From an uncultured Opitutales bacterium (GTDB taxonomy: Bacteria; Verrucomicrobiota; Verrucomicrobiia; Opitutales; Intestinicryptomonadaceae), in assembly GCA_944389315.1 (NCBI GenBank), contig CALXLX010000039.1, positions 1 to 56,407 of the forward strand: a DNA stretch of 56,407 nucleotides, in the 5' to 3' direction. Within the stretch, counting starts at the first letter, position 1. The number at the start of each line of letters is the position of its first letter. Below the pieces are notes generated by a model. It had not been told where the DNA came from, ran no database searches, and saw nothing but the letters and a program-made list of their open reading frames with translations. The position numbers and the translations under genes were made by a program. Shown here piece after piece: positions 1 through 7,937 of this stretch.

Positions 1-20
1 GCGTCTTATCTTTCCCAAAA

Positions 21-48
21 AACTCCGCCTTAGGGCGGAGTTTTTTTT
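21..48 (+). terminator. Rho-independent terminator at left edge
   Basis: A 9-bp perfect stem (AACTCCGCC / GGCGGAGTT) with a TTAG loop is followed by eight T residues. It most likely ends a plus-strand gene outside the window. The A-run on its other side could also make it work for minus-strand transcripts. Confidence 0.85.
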
Positions 49-323
49 GCCGCATAGCCGGCTAATTTTTATACCCGCAAGCTACCTCATTTAAGCTTGG
101 AGCGGCAAGCCAAGCTGCATTTGCAAAAGAGTATATATTTGCATGCCCTCAGCATTTGCCGAATATTTAAACCCTTCCTTGCATGCTTAAAAAGGGTGGG
201 GCGCATTTGCCGGAAATTCTTCCGTATTTTTTATAAGGAGTTTTTGCCTCGCGTTTGCTCAAAAAAACATGCGCCAATAGCGGCCAGAAAAGAGTGCTGC
301 GGAGAGGGTAATCCTCCATAGGC

Positions 324-360
324 AAAAAAAATGCGCGGCAAAATATAACTCCGCCGCGCA
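324..360 (-). terminator. Terminator of the galactose operon
   Basis: Read on the minus strand, an 8-bp GC-rich stem (TGCGCGGC / GCCGCGCA) with a 13-nt loop is followed by eight T residues. It lies 29 bases past the stop of the pyrophosphorylase gene, so it should end the symporter-galK-galE-pyrophosphorylase transcript. Confidence 0.8.
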
Positions 361-388
361 GATTCTTTATAAAATGTCTCTTTTTATC

Positions 389-1813
389 CTAAGAGATATA
401 CAGGCCGTCTTTGATTTCCGGCTTGGGCTCAAGAGCGTTCCACGCCTTAACAAAGTCGTCCTGGTTTGTGGCAAAGAGGGGGGATACCTCTATGTTTGCA
501 AGGGGCACGCCTTTGTCGTCCACGGGTATTTCAACGCCCGCAGCCTTGAGCCAGCGCGCCCACTGCTTCTTCTGGTCGGCCTTGCAGGTTGCCGGAGAAT
601 CCACGCCCTCGGCATTCTTGACGGGAGAGAACTCGTCTCCGCGCGCGCCCTCTATTATCACCGGATTCTTCGACATGGGAAGCGCGTCGAATACGAACAT
701 CTCAAACTTTACCCCATTTGGCTTGTCGGGCTTTACAAGGTTCGCATTGGCATCTATGAAGGGAATCTTCTTGTTTGCCCTATGGAAGGGCAACTTAAGC
801 GCCCCCTTATCCCCTCCGGCGCTTTCCACAAAGTCCGCGGAAAGTATGTGTATTGCAACGCTGCCGGCTATGAATTTCAGCTTTCCGTTCTCGTCGGTAA
901 GCTCCTGGTACTCGGCGGGAAGGTCGGAATACTCTATGACGCACACCTTGTCCCCGTCCAGGCAGAAATGCCCGACCTTCTCGAGCGCGTAGGCCTTGGG
1001 TATCATCTTGCTGGACATGTCGGACTTGCCCAGTATGTGGAAACCGAGAAAATATGGGTCTATAAGGTCCACAAGCGGATTGTCCACCTGCCAGTAGCTG
1101 ATGCAGTCTGCCCCGCGCGCCCTTATCTTCGCGAGAGCCCCGCTGCGGCACATGCCGCGCAGGCAGCCGCCGTGGCCGTCGGGCGTCATGACTATGCGCC
1201 CCTTGCCCTCCATTATTATCTTGCCGTCCAAATCGACCGCGGGCATCAGCCCCTGCGAGAAGAATATGACGTCGTCCTTGTCGAGGCCGAAATAGGAATT
1301 GTCCTCGAAGAACTTCACCGTGGCGGCGTTGTTTATCTGGCTTGTCATTATAAGCCACGGAATCTTCACACCGTACTTCTTGTCGGCAAAGAGTATCTTT
1401 TCGGCAAATACCTGGAACAGGCTCTTGCCGTTGACGGGAGTGACGGGATAAAGCCCCTTCGGAGCATCGAACCCCAAGCGGGTACCCTGGCCGCCGGCAA
1501 CCGTAAAGCACGCCAAGCGCCCCTTGCGTATGGCTTCCTCGCCGACAAGCTTGGCGTTCTTCCACTGTTCGTCAGCGTCTTTGTTCTCGGGCAGGGCTAT
1601 GTACGGAGCGGGCTTAAGAGTGGAGAAATCGGCCGCCGCCTGGCCGCCTTTGTTTCCGCCCTTTACAAGCGTGTTTACCAGCTCGTCAAGCTCGTCCAAA
1701 TCTATCTGCTTAAGCTGCGCCTCGAGCGCGGACTTCTCCGCTTCGCCAAGCTCGTCCCAATACTTGAAAACGTGCCCCTGGTTATGCTTTTCAAAATATT
1801 CCCTCAGTTGCAT
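389..1813 (-). CDS. UAP1-like UDP-sugar pyrophosphorylase (UDPGP family)
   Basis: The 474-residue protein should transfer UMP from UTP to a sugar 1-phosphate, giving a UDP-sugar and pyrophosphate in the cytoplasm. Residues 105-120 hold the nucleotide-binding signature VAGGQGTRLGFDAPKG, typical of the UAP1 branch of the UDPGP family. Further family-like blocks are the DGHGG segment, the YWQVDNPLVDLIDP segment and a late DEFSPVKNAEG segment. The start at 1813 is chosen because GGAAAG lies eight bases upstream; a longer frame begins at 1852. It is the last gene of an operon with galE and galK and no galT, so it may make UDP-galactose directly from Gal-1-P (inference). UDP-glucose or UDP-N-acetylhexosamine are alternative products. 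Confidence 0.85.
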   Translation of the reverse strand: MQLREYFEKHNQGHVFKYWDELGEAEKSALEAQLKQIDLDELDELVNTLVKGGNKGGQAAADFSTLKPAPYIALPENKDADEQWKNAKLVGEEAIRKGRLACFTVAGGQGTRLGFDAPKGLYPVTPVNGKSLFQVFAEKILFADKKYGVKIPWLIMTSQINNAATVKFFEDNSYFGLDKDDVIFFSQGLMPAVDLDGKIIMEGKGRIVMTPDGHGGCLRGMCRSGALAKIRARGADCISYWQVDNPLVDLIDPYFLGFHILGKSDMSSKMIPKAYALEKVGHFCLDGDKVCVIEYSDLPAEYQELTDENGKLKFIAGSVAIHILSADFVESAGGDKGALKLPFHRANKKIPFIDANANLVKPDKPNGVKFEMFVFDALPMSKNPVIIEGARGDEFSPVKNAEGVDSPATCKADQKKQWARWLKAAGVEIPVDDKGVPLANIEVSPLFATNQDDFVKAWNALEPKPEIKDGLYIS

Positions 1814-1858
1814 ATCTTTTCTTTCCGCAAAAATATAACTGTCGCAAAACAATCTATA

Positions 1859-2854
1859 TTATTTCTTGTCCCCGTAGCCTTCCGGATGGGATTTATGCCA
1901 CTTCCAGGCGGTCTCTATTATGCCGCGCACGTCGGTGTATTTTATCTTCCAGCCGAGCTCGTTTACGGCCTTGTCGTTCTTTGCGTAAAGAGCGGCGGGG
2001 TCTCCCTCCCTCCTGGGGCCGAACTCCACAGGAACTTTTAAGCCCGTCACTTCCTCCACGCCCTTTATTATCTCCATCACGGAATTGGGCGTGCCTGTGC
2101 CCAAGTTGTAGGCGTTGAATACCCCGGGCGTGTTGAGCTTGTCGAAGGCGGCTATGTGCGCCCTGGAAAGATCGTCCACATGGACGTAGTCCCTAAGGCA
2201 GGTGCCGTCGGGCGTGTCGTAGTCTTTGCCGAACACCTTTATCGCCGGGCGCTTGCCCGTCGCCGCGAATATCGTCAGCGGTATAAGATGGCTTTCGGGC
2301 GTGTGGTCCTCCCCTATGGAGCCGTCCTCCGCCGCGCCGCTTGCGTTGAAGTAGCGCAGGGCGACAGAACTCAGCCCGTAGGCCCTTCCGCAGGCCTTCA
2401 GGAAGTTTTCCACATCGAGCTTGGTCTGCCCGTAGGGGTTTATGGGAAGCTGCTGGTGGTCCTCGGTAAGCGGCAGCTTCTGCGGCACGCCGTAGGTCGC
2501 GCAGGTCGACGAGAATACAAACTTCTTGACGCCGTGCGCTATCATGGTGTCTATGAGGCTTATTACGCCCGACAAATTGTTGTAGTAGTACTTTATCGGG
2601 TTTGTCACAGACTCTCCGACGTTTATAAACGCCGCAAAGTGCATGACTATGTCTATCTTTTCCTTGTCGAGTATCTCGCCGACAATCTTCTTGTCCGCCA
2701 AATCGCCCAGATAGAAGGGTATGCCCTCCTTGAGGGCGCCCTTGTGCCCGTAGACGAGATTGTCCAACACCACGGGCCTGTGCCCGGCGGCGATCAGTTG
2801 CCTTACGCAGTGGCTGCCTATGTATCCGGCTCCGCCTATTACCAGTATGTTCAT
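1859..2854 (-). CDS. galE: UDP-glucose 4-epimerase
   Basis: This 331-residue short-chain dehydrogenase-type epimerase interconverts UDP-galactose and UDP-glucose using tightly bound NAD. The N-terminus carries the Rossmann motif GGAGYIGSHC (residues 7-16). The catalytic Ser is in FSSTCATYG and the YxxxK pair in NPYGQTK, all at the usual spacing for GalE. The start at 2854 places the glycine motif directly at the N-terminus and has an AAGAAG ribosome-binding site; the frame runs on to 2962, but that extension is not GalE-like. It lies between galK (74-base gap) and the pyrophosphorylase (45-base gap) in one minus-strand operon. Confidence 0.95.
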   Translation of the reverse strand: MNILVIGGAGYIGSHCVRQLIAAGHRPVVLDNLVYGHKGALKEGIPFYLGDLADKKIVGEILDKEKIDIVMHFAAFINVGESVTNPIKYYYNNLSGVISLIDTMIAHGVKKFVFSSTCATYGVPQKLPLTEDHQQLPINPYGQTKLDVENFLKACGRAYGLSSVALRYFNASGAAEDGSIGEDHTPESHLIPLTIFAATGKRPAIKVFGKDYDTPDGTCLRDYVHVDDLSRAHIAAFDKLNTPGVFNAYNLGTGTPNSVMEIIKGVEEVTGLKVPVEFGPRREGDPAALYAKNDKAVNELGWKIKYTDVRGIIETAWKWHKSHPEGYGDKK

Positions 2855-2928
2855 TTTTGTATCTTCTTTTGTTTTAAGTTTTCCGCGCGCTGAGATATGG
2901 ATTGGGGTGCGCGCATTTTTTTGGGGTT

Positions 2929-4080
2929 CTAACAAAGTTTCGCGCCGTCTCCCGTCGCGCAAGTGAAAATCTTCGGCTCCTGGCCGAACTTTTCGGCGTA
3001 TGTCTTTGCGACCTTTCGGGCGTCCTCCTCCGAGAAGGTCTCGTCCGTAAGCGCCATCACAGCACCGCCGAAACCGCCGCCGCTGAGGCGGGCTCCATAG
3101 ACGTTCTTGAAGCCTTTCAAGGTGTCCACCAAGAAATCGAGCTCCTCGCAGGAGTTCTCAAAAAGCGTCCTAGAGCTGTTATGCGATGCATAAAGAAGCT
3201 TGCCAACTCCCTCTATATCTCCCTTGAGCAACAATTCCTCCGCCTTGAGCACACGGGCATTTTCCTCTATGACATGGCGCGCCCTGCGGTATTCAACGTC
3301 CGTTAGCTTTCCCTTCACGGCCTCCAAATCGTCAAGGCTAAACTCCCTCAGAAGCCTGTCCTCTCCGCCTTCCGACAAGACCTTTGCCGCGCGCATGCAC
3401 TCGTTGTGCCTGTCGGCGTAAAGCCCGTCCACCAGGGCGTGCTTCTTTGTGGAGTTGAACAGCCAGAACCTGCATTTGCCCGGCAGGGGGAAGTTTGAGA
3501 AATCCTCCGTCTTGCAGTCTATGAACACCAGCGCATCCTTCTTGCCGAATCCCGAAACTCCCTGGTCGAGTATGCCGCAGGGCATGCCTACAAACAGGTT
3601 CTCGGACTTTTTGCCTATGCGCACCTTCGTCTTTAAATCAGCCTCAAACCCGTACAGGGCCGAAAGCGCAAACGCGCTCGAAAGCTCTATCGCCGCGCTC
3701 GAGCTCAAACCCGCACCCGCGGGCAGAGAGCTTATGTCCAGAAAATCAAAGCCGACTTCCGCCTTCAACCCGGCCTCGCGCAGATATTTGAACACCCCGA
3801 GCGGATAGTTCACCCAGTTTTGCTCGCGCTTGCGGGGGGTCAAATCGTCCATGTCAAGCTCGACTATCTCTCCCGTTTTTATGCTCGCAAAGCGCAGCTT
3901 CTTGTCGGCGCGCTTCGCGGCCGCGCACATTACAACCTTGTCTATGGCCGCCCCCATGACGTAGCCGCCGTTATAGTCGGTATGGTTGCCGATAAATTCT
4001 ATTCGGCCGGGCGCCTGAGCAAAAACTTCGGGCGAGCGTCCGTAGATTTCCTTGAAGGATTTTTCCAGAGTCTCTTTCAT
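2929..4080 (-). CDS. galK: Galactokinase (GHMP kinase)
   Basis: The 383-residue protein phosphorylates galactose to Gal-1-P with ATP. All three GHMP motifs are visible: the galactokinase signature GRIEFIGNHTDYNGG (about residues 25-39), the ATP-binding loop PAGAGLSSSAA (120-130) and the C-terminal LSGGGFGGAVMAL. The signature has IEFIGNH rather than the common VNLIGEH, but the HTDYN core is intact. Length is as expected for GalK. It starts 21 bases after the symporter stop, so uptake and phosphorylation are almost certainly co-transcribed. Confidence 0.95.
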   Translation of the reverse strand: MKETLEKSFKEIYGRSPEVFAQAPGRIEFIGNHTDYNGGYVMGAAIDKVVMCAAAKRADKKLRFASIKTGEIVELDMDDLTPRKREQNWVNYPLGVFKYLREAGLKAEVGFDFLDISSLPAGAGLSSSAAIELSSAFALSALYGFEADLKTKVRIGKKSENLFVGMPCGILDQGVSGFGKKDALVFIDCKTEDFSNFPLPGKCRFWLFNSTKKHALVDGLYADRHNECMRAAKVLSEGGEDRLLREFSLDDLEAVKGKLTDVEYRRARHVIEENARVLKAEELLLKGDIEGVGKLLYASHNSSRTLFENSCEELDFLVDTLKGFKNVYGARLSGGGFGGAVMALTDETFSEEDARKVAKTYAEKFGQEPKIFTCATGDGAKLC

Positions 4081-4101
4081 GATTCAAAAATCTTTTATTT
4101 C

Positions 4102-6153
4102 TTAGAAGAACAAGCCGGAGAAGGTTATGTACAGCGCCGCCGTTATTGCCAGAATAGATACTCCGGCAATCTTGGCCCCAGAGGAGCTCTCGAGGCTCAT
4201 GCTTTCGTTCACCGGCATTACAACATCGCTCTTAAGCGGCTTCAACACGGTAAGCAGGAACATCACCGCAAGCGAGAAGAATAGGGCTATTGCCATTCTG
4301 TTGAGGTACGCGATGTCGCTGAAGGAGAAATACAGTATGCCGTAGACGATGGAGCTCGTCAGTATTCCAATCACTCCAGAGAAGCGCGGCGTGCGCTTCG
4401 AGAACATGCCGAATATGAATATCGCAAGAACTCCGGGCGATATGAAGCCCTGGAACTCCTGAATGAACACGAATATCGTCCCGAGCTTGGGGTTCGCCAG
4501 CTGCGGCGCCACTAGGCAGCCTATCGCCGTAAATATCAGAACCGTCAGCCTGCCCATGAACACCTGCGACGAATTGGACGCCGACGGCCTTATGAACTTC
4601 TTGAATATGTCTATTGTAAATATCGTGCTCGCCGCATTGAGCATGGACGCCAGCGAGCTTACAACCGCTCCCAGCAGCGCCGCAAATATGAAGCCCCTCA
4701 ATCCGAATGAATCCGGCAGGACGTTTCTTATGAGCATTGCAAGCGCGGCGTCGTACTTGTAGCCGTTGAGCACCTTCGCGGTGGATTTCGCATCCTTTGC
4801 GACAGTCGCATTCCAAAGGTCCACCGTCTTGGCCAGCTCCGGATTTGACTCCCGCCAGCCGTCGTCGGCCTTTACGGCGTAATCCTTGATAGCGCCGCTT
4901 TTTTTCATGGAATAGTACGCGCCCAAGAGCTCCTCGGCGACATCTTTGCCTATGATGTTTTGCTTCTTGCCGTTTATCTCGGCGCTGAAGTATTCCATGG
5001 CGGCCTCGGGCGAGGGAACTTTGCCCGCGGTCTCCATCTGGTGGAAATAGATGGGAGCGTAGGTTTTGGCGTTGCTCTCCAAAATTTTAGTGTCCCTCTG
5101 CGCCTCAAGGCGCAAGTCGTTGGCGTAAATGTTGAAAGCAAGTATGCCGGGCAGAACTATTATAAACGGGATTATCAACTTAAGCCCCGCCGCGAACATT
5201 ATGCCTTTCTGGCCCTCCGCAAGGCTCTTGGCCCCGAGCGTGCGCTGTATTATATACTGGTTGAACCCCCAGTAGTAGAGGTTGGGTATCCACAGGCCCA
5301 AAACCAGCGCCGTCCACGGAACTTCGAGGTGGTCGCTGGGCATGAACATCGTCAGCTTGTTGGAGTTTAGCGTGAAGAACTTCTCCGCCACAGATGCGTC
5401 GGCCAAAGACTTCAACTGCTCGGGCGTGACGTTCGCAGTGGAGGCTATGTCCATAACGTCCATTCCGCCAAATACCCGGAAGGCAAAATACGCGATTATC
5501 GCTCCGCCCAATATAAGCGCCGTTCCCTGCAAAAGGTCCGCCCACGCGCATGCCTTCAGGCCGCCCGCGCATACGTATATTGCGGCGATGATTCCTATTA
5601 TCCAGCAGTACGCCGGCAGGTTTAGCCATGTGACCTCCAAAAATACAGTGTCGGCCATCAGCGCACCCGAATAAATCACCGCGGATATGTTCACGCAGAC
5701 CAGAACTATCACCATGATTAGCGAGACTATCGTGCGGGTGGTGGTGTCGTACCTGTATTCGAGGAATTGCGGTATGGTGTATATGCCGCTCTTGAGGAAC
5801 TTCGGCAAAAACAGAAACGCCACCAAGACGAGCGTCACGGCCGCGAGCCACTCGAAACTTGCTATGGCCAACCCAGTTATGCCGGCGGCGCTTCCGCTCA
5901 TGCCCACGAACTGCTCCGTGGATATGTTCGCGGCTATAAGAGAGATTCCTATAAGCCACCATGTCAGCCCGCGCCCGGCGAGGAAGTAGTCCTCAGAGCC
6001 CTTCTCGCCTCTGCTCTTTATCAGCCCCACCGCGACAACCGCCACGATGAAAACTAAGAATACCGTCACATCAAGCGCGTCGAATTTCAGACCGCCGACC
6101 GATGCGGAACTTACAGCATCGGCAAAGAAAGGAGAAATTATGCCAATATCCAT
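4102..6153 (-). CDS. SGLT-like Na+/sugar symporter, probably galactose
   Basis: This is an inner-membrane sodium:solute symporter of 683 residues with many hydrophobic segments. The block near residues 55-105 (DYFLAGRGLTWW, AANISTEQF, GMSGSAAG, ASFEW) closely follows the Vibrio galactose transporter vSGLT and keeps its Asn, Gln and Glu substrate-side residues. The family block GALLGAVVSSLASMLNAASTIFTIDIFK follows near residue 500. A hydrophilic stretch of about 120 residues (roughly 348-468) is inserted before that block, where vSGLT has only a short loop, and this explains the extra length. The ATG at 6153 is preferred; a TTG two codons upstream (6159) is better spaced from an AAGAAA site. 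As first gene of the gal operon, galactose is the likely substrate. Confidence 0.9.
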   Translation of the reverse strand: MDIGIISPFFADAVSSASVGGLKFDALDVTVFLVFIVAVVAVGLIKSRGEKGSEDYFLAGRGLTWWLIGISLIAANISTEQFVGMSGSAAGITGLAIASFEWLAAVTLVLVAFLFLPKFLKSGIYTIPQFLEYRYDTTTRTIVSLIMVIVLVCVNISAVIYSGALMADTVFLEVTWLNLPAYCWIIGIIAAIYVCAGGLKACAWADLLQGTALILGGAIIAYFAFRVFGGMDVMDIASTANVTPEQLKSLADASVAEKFFTLNSNKLTMFMPSDHLEVPWTALVLGLWIPNLYYWGFNQYIIQRTLGAKSLAEGQKGIMFAAGLKLIIPFIIVLPGILAFNIYANDLRLEAQRDTKILESNAKTYAPIYFHQMETAGKVPSPEAAMEYFSAEINGKKQNIIGKDVAEELLGAYYSMKKSGAIKDYAVKADDGWRESNPELAKTVDLWNATVAKDAKSTAKVLNGYKYDAALAMLIRNVLPDSFGLRGFIFAALLGAVVSSLASMLNAASTIFTIDIFKKFIRPSASNSSQVFMGRLTVLIFTAIGCLVAPQLANPKLGTIFVFIQEFQGFISPGVLAIFIFGMFSKRTPRFSGVIGILTSSIVYGILYFSFSDIAYLNRMAIALFFSLAVMFLLTVLKPLKSDVVMPVNESMSLESSSGAKIAGVSILAITAALYITFSGLFF

Positions 6154-6499
6154 ATGCAAGTTATTTCTTGTCTCTTTTATGCGGATTGTCGAATATATTT
6201 TTGTACAATTTTGACGGAATAAATCTGCGATTTCTTTTATGGCGCAAAATCGGCTTTCGGTTTCTATGGTTGCGGCTGTGCCGTCGGGCGCGTTTTTATC
6301 GGCGGAACGAACGCCTTTTTAGGCCTGGACAGGCTTAATTTTGGAGAAATCCCGCCGAAAAATATTCCCGAGGAGAATAAAAGCATATAAGGATAAAAAA
6401 CATTAAAAAAAAGCTTGTTTTTTGGACGGGAATACTTAACGTTAAGACCATTAAACAAAACGCAACCTTTCATCAGACAACAATAATAAAGGAAATATT
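6154..6499. other. Divergent intergenic region with gal operon promoter area
   Basis: These 346 bases separate the minus-strand gal operon from a plus-strand exported-protein gene and must hold both promoters. It is AT-rich toward the right. I see no convincing pair of -35/-10 boxes. The one notable element is a perfect 12-bp palindrome at 6435-6446. Confidence 0.6.
6435..6446. promoter_or_regulatory. Palindrome, possible operator
   Basis: CTTAACGTTAAG is a perfect 12-bp palindrome with a central AACGTT, the core shape of LacI/GalR-family operators. It lies 54 bases before the 6500 gene and 280 bases before the gal operon start. The assignment to a regulator is inference; no regulator gene is in the window. 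Confidence 0.35.
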
Positions 6500-7225
6500 A
6501 TGAAGTTTTTAAAATATATCGTAATAGCTCTAGCTCCTTTGGCGTTGGCTCTTTCCGCCAATGCCCAGAGTGCCGCTCAACCCGCACCCGTAAAGCCCGT
6601 AGTGACAGAGACCAACACCCCTTCCGGTAAGATCACAGTAACTGTTACCACGGTTGCCGAGGGCAAAAAGAGGGTTGATGTCAGCGTCGAGACAAACAAG
6701 TCCTCTTCGCTCGACACTTTGAGGGATTCTATAGCCGCAGCCGCCAAGGCAATGCCCGAGGCTAAGGCCGCTTTCAGCGCTCTTCTTTCTTCCATAGAGG
6801 CTTCCATGAAGAACCCCAGCCAGCCCACGGATGGCAAGGTTGTCTTCACCGCTTCCGTAGAGATTAAGGACGGCGGAAAGAATATCTCCCTCGATGCAGA
6901 AACCACTATAGGCCAGCAGAAGATCTCCGCCAAGACGAATACCGTCATTGCGGACAGCGGTGTTGCTTCAACTTCCGGCGCGGTCAATGTTGAGAATTCC
7001 GTAACGGGCGAGATTGTCTCCAATCCGGTAAACCTCATGACCAATGCTGACGGCACCAACATCGGCACGGTAGGCTCTTCGAGCGTTGCGTCTCCCTCGA
7101 TAGACGTTCAGACGCAGGTTGCCGCTCAGGGCGCCATCACTCTGTCCACTCCGGAGGACGCTTCCGCCCAGTTGCCCGATCCGACCATCATGGATCCGAC
7201 GACAGCTGCTTCCGGCGACAAGTAA
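6500..7225 (+). CDS. Exported Ala/Ser/Thr-rich protein, function unknown
   Basis: I do not recognise this 241-residue protein. Residues 1-22 form a clear Sec signal peptide (KFLKY, hydrophobic core, ANA cleavage site). The mature part is rich in Ala, Ser, Thr and Val, has no cysteine, and alternates beta-prone stretches (KITVTVTTV, KVVFTASVEI) with an Ala-rich helical segment near residues 70-105. The C-terminus is acidic and Pro/Thr-rich. A good ribosome-binding site (AAAGGAAA) precedes the ATG and a strong terminator follows, so it is a single-gene unit. Isoleucine codons are more evenly spread than in the ribosomal genes. It is probably periplasmic or surface-located. Confidence 0.7.
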   Translation: MKFLKYIVIALAPLALALSANAQSAAQPAPVKPVVTETNTPSGKITVTVTTVAEGKKRVDVSVETNKSSSLDTLRDSIAAAAKAMPEAKAAFSALLSSIEASMKNPSQPTDGKVVFTASVEIKDGGKNISLDAETTIGQQKISAKTNTVIADSGVASTSGAVNVENSVTGEIVSNPVNLMTNADGTNIGTVGSSSVASPSIDVQTQVAAQGAITLSTPEDASAQLPDPTIMDPTTAASGDK

Positions 7226-7252
7226 TATCGCATTAAATCTTTAAGATAAAAG

Positions 7253-7282
7253 GCCTTCGGAGATTTCCGAAGGCTTTTTTTT
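7253..7282 (+). terminator. Terminator of the exported-protein gene
   Basis: A 9-bp perfect stem (GCCTTCGGA / TCCGAAGGC) with a GATT loop is followed by eight T residues, 27 bases past the stop codon. Confidence 0.9.
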
Positions 7283-7873
7283 GTGCATGTTTTCCTTTCC
7301 GCCGATGCGCGTGCTTGCTTTTTATTTTAGAGAGTCATTTGCGGTATGGGAGGATATGTTTATAGCATTGTGTTTTTTTGCGGCATCTCCCGCCTTCCGC
7401 CGTGGCTCGGGGCCAATTTTGATATGGATGGCGGGAAGCGTTCCTTGCATTATTATATATGCAATATTTAACTATTTTTTCCTTTGCATGCCGCGCGTCC
7501 TTCTGCAAAAGAGCGGCGCTATGGATTTATTTTGCTGCAAGCCGAGTGAGGAGATTCAAGCCTTTTTATTTTTGCGGCATACGAGGTTTCCATGCTTTAA
7601 TAATCGAACGGAGGGGATCTCGAAATGGCGGGGAATCGCTATATAGGCTGCGTGCTTTTTGCGGATATCTGCGCTGGGAAGCTTGGGCGCGCGTGCATTT
7701 TTCCTTTCGGATAATTTTTGAGGCGAAATATGTTTTCCCCTCATGCGTAATATATAATATAGTAGCCACTTAAGCTTGCCTTATTGCGCCGCTGGGGTCC
7801 ATGCGTTTATGCATGTTCTTTTTACGGGGTGTGGGAACGCCGTATTCAAAGGTTTGGTCATTGTTATATCCAT
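7283..7873. other. Long intergenic region without recognised gene
   Basis: About 590 bases lie between two convergent transcription units. Frames here are short and do not resemble proteins, and I recognise no structured RNA. It may be decayed sequence or hold an unrecognised small RNA. Confidence 0.5.
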
Positions 7874-7920
7874 AGAAGAAACGGGCGCGGATATGCACCA
7901 CATCCGCGCCCGTTTCTTCT
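7874..7920. terminator. Perfect 19-bp hairpin after the TPR gene
   Basis: AGAAGAAACGGGCGCGGAT pairs perfectly with its complement 9 bases later. It lies just past the stop of the minus-strand TPR gene and probably stops or protects its transcript. Neither side carries a proper T-run, so it is not a textbook intrinsic terminator. Confidence 0.55.
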
Positions 7921-7937
7921 TATTTGCCGGGATTTTG

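Noticed and set aside
97..321. A 74-codon plus-strand frame between two terminators
   Set aside because: Its composition is basic and Cys-rich without any known pattern, it has no good ribosome-binding site, and it ends where the gal terminator begins.
374..2041. A 555-codon plus-strand frame
   Set aside because: It is the antisense shadow of the pyrophosphorylase and the end of galE, both of which have clear motifs on the minus strand.
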